A stretch of 8,666 nt of DNA from Rhizobiaceae bacterium (GTDB lineage: Bacteria > Pseudomonadota > Alphaproteobacteria > Rhizobiales > Rhizobiaceae). The notes under the pieces were generated by a model, which ran no database searches, was not told the DNA's origin, and saw only the letters and a list, made by a program, of their open reading frames with translations. Each line of letters opens with the position of its first letter. Positions within the stretch are counted from its first letter, which is position 1. Made by a program: the position numbers and the translations under genes. Shown in pieces: positions 6,030 through 8,666 of the stretch. The stretch covers positions 1-8,666 of the forward strand of contig JACMIV010000092.1 of NCBI GenBank assembly GCA_014380965.1. The letters are read 5' to 3'.

Positions 6030-6977
6030 ATGAGCGAGACGAAGCCGATCCGGATCGGGACGCGCGGCAGTGCGCTGGCACTCGCGCAGGCGAACGAGGT
6101 TCGCGCACGGCTGATGGCGGCCCATGGCTACGCCGAAGAGCATTTCGAGATCGTGGTCTTGTCCACCGCAGGCGACCGCATTCTCGATCGGCCGCTGTCG
6201 GAGGTCGGGGGCAAGGGCCTGTTCACGCAGGAGATCGAGGAAGCGCTGCTCGAAGCGCGAATCGATCTCGCGGTCCATTCGTCGAAGGACATGGCGACTG
6301 CCATTCCCAAGGGGCTGCACATCTCCGCTTTCCTGCCGCGCGAAGACGTGCGCGATGCCTTCGTCGGGCGGACGGCGAAGACGATCGCGGACCTGCCGCA
6401 AGGCGCTGTCGTCGGCTCGGCCTCACTGCGCCGGCAGGCGCTCCTGAAGCGGCTGCGTCCGGACCTCCAGCTCGTCATCCTTCGCGGCAACGTGCAGACC
6501 CGCCTTCGCAAGCTGGAGGCCGGGGAGGTCGACGCGACGCTGCTCGCCATCGCCGGGCTGAACCGGCTCGGGCTGTCGCATGTCGCGACCGAGCTTTTGT
6601 CCGCGGAGGATTTCCCGCCGGCGCCGGGGCAGGGTGCGATCTGCATCGAAAGCCGGGAGGAAGATGCGGCGACGGACGCGCTCGTCGCAGCCATCGCCCA
6701 TGCCGAAACGACCGTCGCGCTGACGGCCGAGCGCGGCTTCCTTGCCGAACTCGACGGTTCCTGCAGGACGCCGATCGCCGCCCACGCGACGGTGGCGGGC
6801 GGCGTCGTCACCCTGGCCGGAATGATCCTCTCGCCGGATGGCGCCGACATGCACCGCACGAGCCGCACCGGCATATCCGACGAAGCCGAATTGCTCGGCC
6901 GGGCGGCGGCGCGGGTGCTTCTCGAAGAAGCCGGCGAGGATTTCTTCGAGGGCTGGGCGAAGACCGTCCGGGCCTGA
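6030..6977 (+). CDS. hemC: Hydroxymethylbilane synthase (porphobilinogen deaminase)
   Basis: A complete 315-residue HemC, the cytoplasmic enzyme that joins four porphobilinogens into linear 1-hydroxymethylbilane for heme and other tetrapyrroles. Visible motifs: [15 protein letters not shown] (7-21), [11 protein letters not shown] (60-70), [10 protein letters not shown] (79-88) with catalytic Asp87 (E. coli Asp84), the arginine-rich [12 protein letters not shown] (129-140), [11 protein letters not shown] (152-162), [10 protein letters not shown] (198-207) and [10 protein letters not shown] (242-251) with Cys245, which carries the dipyrromethane cofactor. The length is typical. The start is supported by GGGAGG at 6014-6019, 9 nt before the ATG. 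hemD follows after a single base, so the two are an operon. The 94-bp gap after cenR shows no clear terminator or promoter, so read-through from cenR is possible. Confidence 0.98.
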   Translation: MSETKPIRIGTRGSALALAQANEVRARLMAAHGYAEEHFEIVVLSTAGDRILDRPLSEVGGKGLFTQEIEEALLEARIDLAVHSSKDMATAIPKGLHISAFLPREDVRDAFVGRTAKTIADLPQGAVVGSASLRRQALLKRLRPDLQLVILRGNVQTRLRKLEAGEVDATLLAIAGLNRLGLSHVATELLSAEDFPPAPGQGAICIESREEDAATDALVAAIAHAETTVALTAERGFLAELDGSCRTPIAAHATVAGGVVTLAGMILSPDGADMHRTSRTGISDEAELLGRAAARVLLEEAGEDFFEGWAKTVRA

Positions 6978-6978
6978 C

Positions 6979-7677
6979 ATGGTCCGCGTCCTTATCCTGC
7001 GCCCCCGCGCCGAGGCGGAGGAAACGGCCCTCGCGGCCGTCGCGCGGGGCCACGAGCCGTCGATCCTGCCGCTTCACGAGATCGTACCGCACGACGCCGC
7101 GCCGCCCGGTCGCGACGTCTCCGGCTTCGTCGCGACGAGCGCTCATGCGCTGCCGGCGCTGGCGGCAGCGTTCGGTGGGGATGACAGACCGCTTCTCGCC
7201 GTGGGGTCGCGGACGGCGCGTCTTGCCGCAGACCTCGGCTTCCCCCGGGTCGTGGAGGGCGATGGATCCGGCGAAAGCCTCCTAGCGCCGGCATCGCGGG
7301 TTTTTTCGGCCGATGGAAGACCACTCCTCTACGCTGCCGGACGGGTCCGCACCCCGGCGCTGGAAGAGGCGCTCTACAGCGGTGCCGTCGCCGTCCTCGT
7401 CTGGGAGGTCTACGATACGCGCCCACTCGATCTCATGCCGCAGACGGTGCTCCACGCGCTTCTGGAGCCTGCGCCGGAGGCGGTGATGCTTTTGTCCGTC
7501 GGTCAGGCCGAGGCCTACGGGCAGCTCCTGGCACGCATGCCGCCGGGGACCGCGCCGGAGCCGCGACTGCTCTGCCTTTCGGCCCGGATTGCCGCCGCCC
7601 TGCCGGCAGCGCTCTCTGGACGCATCGAGATTTCTGACGAGGCGAGCATGGCTGCGCTTTTCGATCTCCTGCGCTAA
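6979..7677 (+). CDS. hemD: Uroporphyrinogen-III synthase
   Basis: A 232-residue HemD, which cyclises hydroxymethylbilane with inversion of ring D to give uroporphyrinogen III, the step after HemC. The family is weakly conserved, but the expected marks are present: VLILRPR at the N-terminus, a FVATSAHAL segment (50-58), LAVGSRTARLAADLGF (73-88) with EGDGSGESLL (93-102), then LLYAAGRVRTPALEEAL (116-132) leading to VWEVYDT in the second lobe. LLSVGQAEAYGQLL (171-184) and LSARIAAAL (200-208) repeat the fold. The ATG comes one base after the hemC TGA with no separate ribosome site, so translation is probably coupled to hemC. The position directly after hemC makes the call secure despite the low identity typical of this family. 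Confidence 0.93.
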   Translation: MVRVLILRPRAEAEETALAAVARGHEPSILPLHEIVPHDAAPPGRDVSGFVATSAHALPALAAAFGGDDRPLLAVGSRTARLAADLGFPRVVEGDGSGESLLAPASRVFSADGRPLLYAAGRVRTPALEEALYSGAVAVLVWEVYDTRPLDLMPQTVLHALLEPAPEAVMLLSVGQAEAYGQLLARMPPGTAPEPRLLCLSARIAAALPAALSGRIEISDEASMAALFDLLR

Positions 7678-7943
7678 CCTATGTCGTCGGCATCCGGTGG
7701 ATTCGCGTCGCCCAAGCCCGTTCGGTGCGGCTTGGACGTAAACGGTCGGCTTGCCGAAGGACGCCGGCAAACCGTGCAACATCGAGCGCAGTTCGACATT
7801 CTGTGCTTGCGCGCGAGGTCGCGATGGCGGACGAAAGGGCAAGACCGCATGGTCGCTTCGCACGAGGTGGCATGCGGCATGAGCCGGGATACGCCGGCAG
7901 GGGATGAACGGCCGGTGAAACTGGGAAAACGGAGTCCTTTTCG
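7678..7943. other. Intergenic region between hemD and the Mic60-like gene
   Basis: This 266-bp gap is long for genes usually packed together. Open frames cross it on both strands, but they have no family resemblance. The + frame (7681-7947) has only about two-thirds G or C at third codon positions, low for a gene in DNA this GC-rich. It holds a strong imperfect hairpin (7742-7775) and a weaker one (GCCGG/CCGGC, 7883-7898). No convincing promoter was found. Confidence 0.5.
7742..7775 (+). other. Long imperfect hairpin downstream of hemD
   Basis: ACGGT (7742-7746) pairs with ACCGT (7771-7775), and TTGCCG (7751-7756) pairs with CGGCAA (7765-7770). This gives 11 base pairs with a 4-nt bulge on the left arm and an 8-nt loop. 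No T run follows, so it is not a standard intrinsic terminator. It may be a processing or stability element between hemD and the downstream gene, or a copy of a dispersed palindromic repeat. The pairing is direct; the role is unknown. Confidence 0.45.
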
Positions 7944-8666
7944 ATGAGCAATCCTCCGCGGCGCTCGAAGCCGAGAAAGCCGGGCGCGACGATCGACCTG
8001 ACGGCGTCGCCGACGCCCTCCGTCGGTTACCCCGGACCGATCTCCCCCGCCGAGGAGCGGCAAGACGGCAGCATTGATTCTGCCGCACCACGGGACGCCG
8101 AGACGCGCACCGCCGAAGCGGCGAGCCCCGCCTCGACGAACACTGATGACGGTGTCCCCGCAACGTCTGCTTCGACGCCCGCGAACGCCGTGCGGGAGGG
8201 TCCCGAGTCGGACGACGGCGGGAGCGACCGGTCCGCCGCGCAGGCCTTTGCGGCGGAGGAGAGTTTGACGGGGATGCGCGAATCCGAGCGTCCGCAACAC
8301 GATCTCGACGAGACGATCCTGTCCGCGGCGGTGCCCGATTTCGTCGCCGGCGACGATCGGGATACTCCGACCGAGCCGCCACCGCCGACCTTCGACTACA
8401 ATCACACGACCCCGCCGCCTGCCGAAAGCCGCGGCGGCTTCGGCTCGGCCTTCGGCGGCGCGGTGCTGGGTGCGGTACTCGCGCTCGCCGGCGCCGGCGC
8501 GCTTCAGTATTCCGGCTTTATCCCTGCCCTCAGCGGCGCGGACAATGCCGAAGAACTCGCGCAGTTCGCCCGGACCGGCGACGTGCAGCAGGTAACGACC
8601 GATATCGGCACGCTGCGCGGCGAAGTCGAGCAGCTGCGCTCGGCGCAGGCGGCGGGCGGCACCGGC
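7944..8666 (+). CDS. Mic60/mitofilin-like inner-membrane protein (COG4223), N-terminal part
   Basis: The frame is open from ATG 7944 to the window end, 241 codons without a stop; the C-terminal part, including any mitofilin domain, is missing. The N-terminus MSNPPRRSKPRKPGATIDL resembles the RRSK...TIDLEA opening of rhizobial COG4223 proteins encoded after hemD. Residues 20 to about 165 are rich in Ala, Pro, Ser, Asp and Glu and look disordered. One hydrophobic segment, about residues 171-188 (GGAVLGAVLALAGAGALQ), should anchor it in the inner membrane. From about 200 on (AEELAQF...TDIGTLRGEVEQLRSAQ) the pattern suggests a coiled coil in the periplasm. Alphaproteobacterial Mic60 homologues are known from heme operons and shape intracytoplasmic or inner membranes. 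The start has GGAG at 7931-7934, 9 nt upstream. The call rests on architecture and context. Confidence 0.75.
   Translation, partial: MSNPPRRSKPRKPGATIDLTASPTPSVGYPGPISPAEERQDGSIDSAAPRDAETRTAEAASPASTNTDDGVPATSASTPANAVREGPESDDGGSDRSAAQAFAAEESLTGMRESERPQHDLDETILSAAVPDFVAGDDRDTPTEPPPPTFDYNHTTPPPAESRGGFGSAFGGAVLGAVLALAGAGALQYSGFIPALSGADNAEELAQFARTGDVQQVTTDIGTLRGEVEQLRSAQAAGGTG

Noticed and set aside
5936..7285. Open frame of 449 codons (+) beginning right after the cenR stop
   Set aside because: It overlaps hemC and hemD in another frame and is Arg/Gly/Ala-rich. Both heme genes are unambiguous.
7681..7947. 88-codon frame (+) starting 3 nt after the hemD stop and overlapping the Mic60-like start as ATGA
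   Set aside because: The spacing looks operon-like, but third-position G+C is only about two-thirds, the product is Arg-rich with no family resemblance, the frame contains the hairpin, and there is no ribosome site of its own. The minus-strand frame 7679-7951 is equally featureless.

Overview
This is a GC-rich stretch (about two-thirds G+C by eye) of an alphaproteobacterial chromosome, most likely from the order Hyphomicrobiales/Rhizobiales. The indicators are a CenR-type response regulator, a hemC-hemD pair followed by a COG4223/Mic60-like membrane protein, a METTL20-type lysine methyltransferase and EcfG-type (GGAAC...TT) promoter elements. I see no tRNA, rRNA, insertion sequence, CRISPR array or prophage gene. 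The content is mostly housekeeping, with a small stress and envelope block in the middle.

Layout. Positions 1-217 hold the 3' end of gpsA (+). A 115-bp gap with two hairpins leads to a YciI-family gene and an EVE-domain gene, 5 nt apart (333-1084, +). An EcfG-like promoter then precedes a two-gene unit: a DUF3072 protein and a METTL20/ETFBKMT-like methyltransferase (1183-2112, +). Facing these on the minus strand is a large YdeP/FdhF-like molybdopterin oxidoreductase (2200-4509), with a near-perfect EcfG-type promoter just upstream. Upstream of it, also on the minus strand, is a YkuD-type L,D-transpeptidase gene (4601-5137). That gene diverges, across 114 bp, from the cell-envelope response regulator cenR (5252-5935, +). 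Then come hemC (6030-6977) and hemD (6979-7677). After a 266-bp gap containing a long imperfect hairpin, the N-terminal part of the Mic60/mitofilin-like gene (7944 onward) runs off the window end.

How the parts relate. hemC and hemD encode consecutive steps of tetrapyrrole synthesis (porphobilinogen to hydroxymethylbilane to uroporphyrinogen III). The Mic60-like gene follows them, as in many alphaproteobacteria. cenR and the L,D-transpeptidase gene both point to envelope and peptidoglycan maintenance and share a regulatory region. The best regulatory signals are two candidate EcfG general-stress promoters, one ahead of DUF3072-methyltransferase and one ahead of the YdeP-like oxidoreductase. 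They suggest that both convergent units belong to the general stress response. I found no clear new multi-gene system. The items most worth follow-up are these promoters, the uncharacterised YdeP-like enzyme, the lysine methyltransferase and the structured hemD-mic60 gap.
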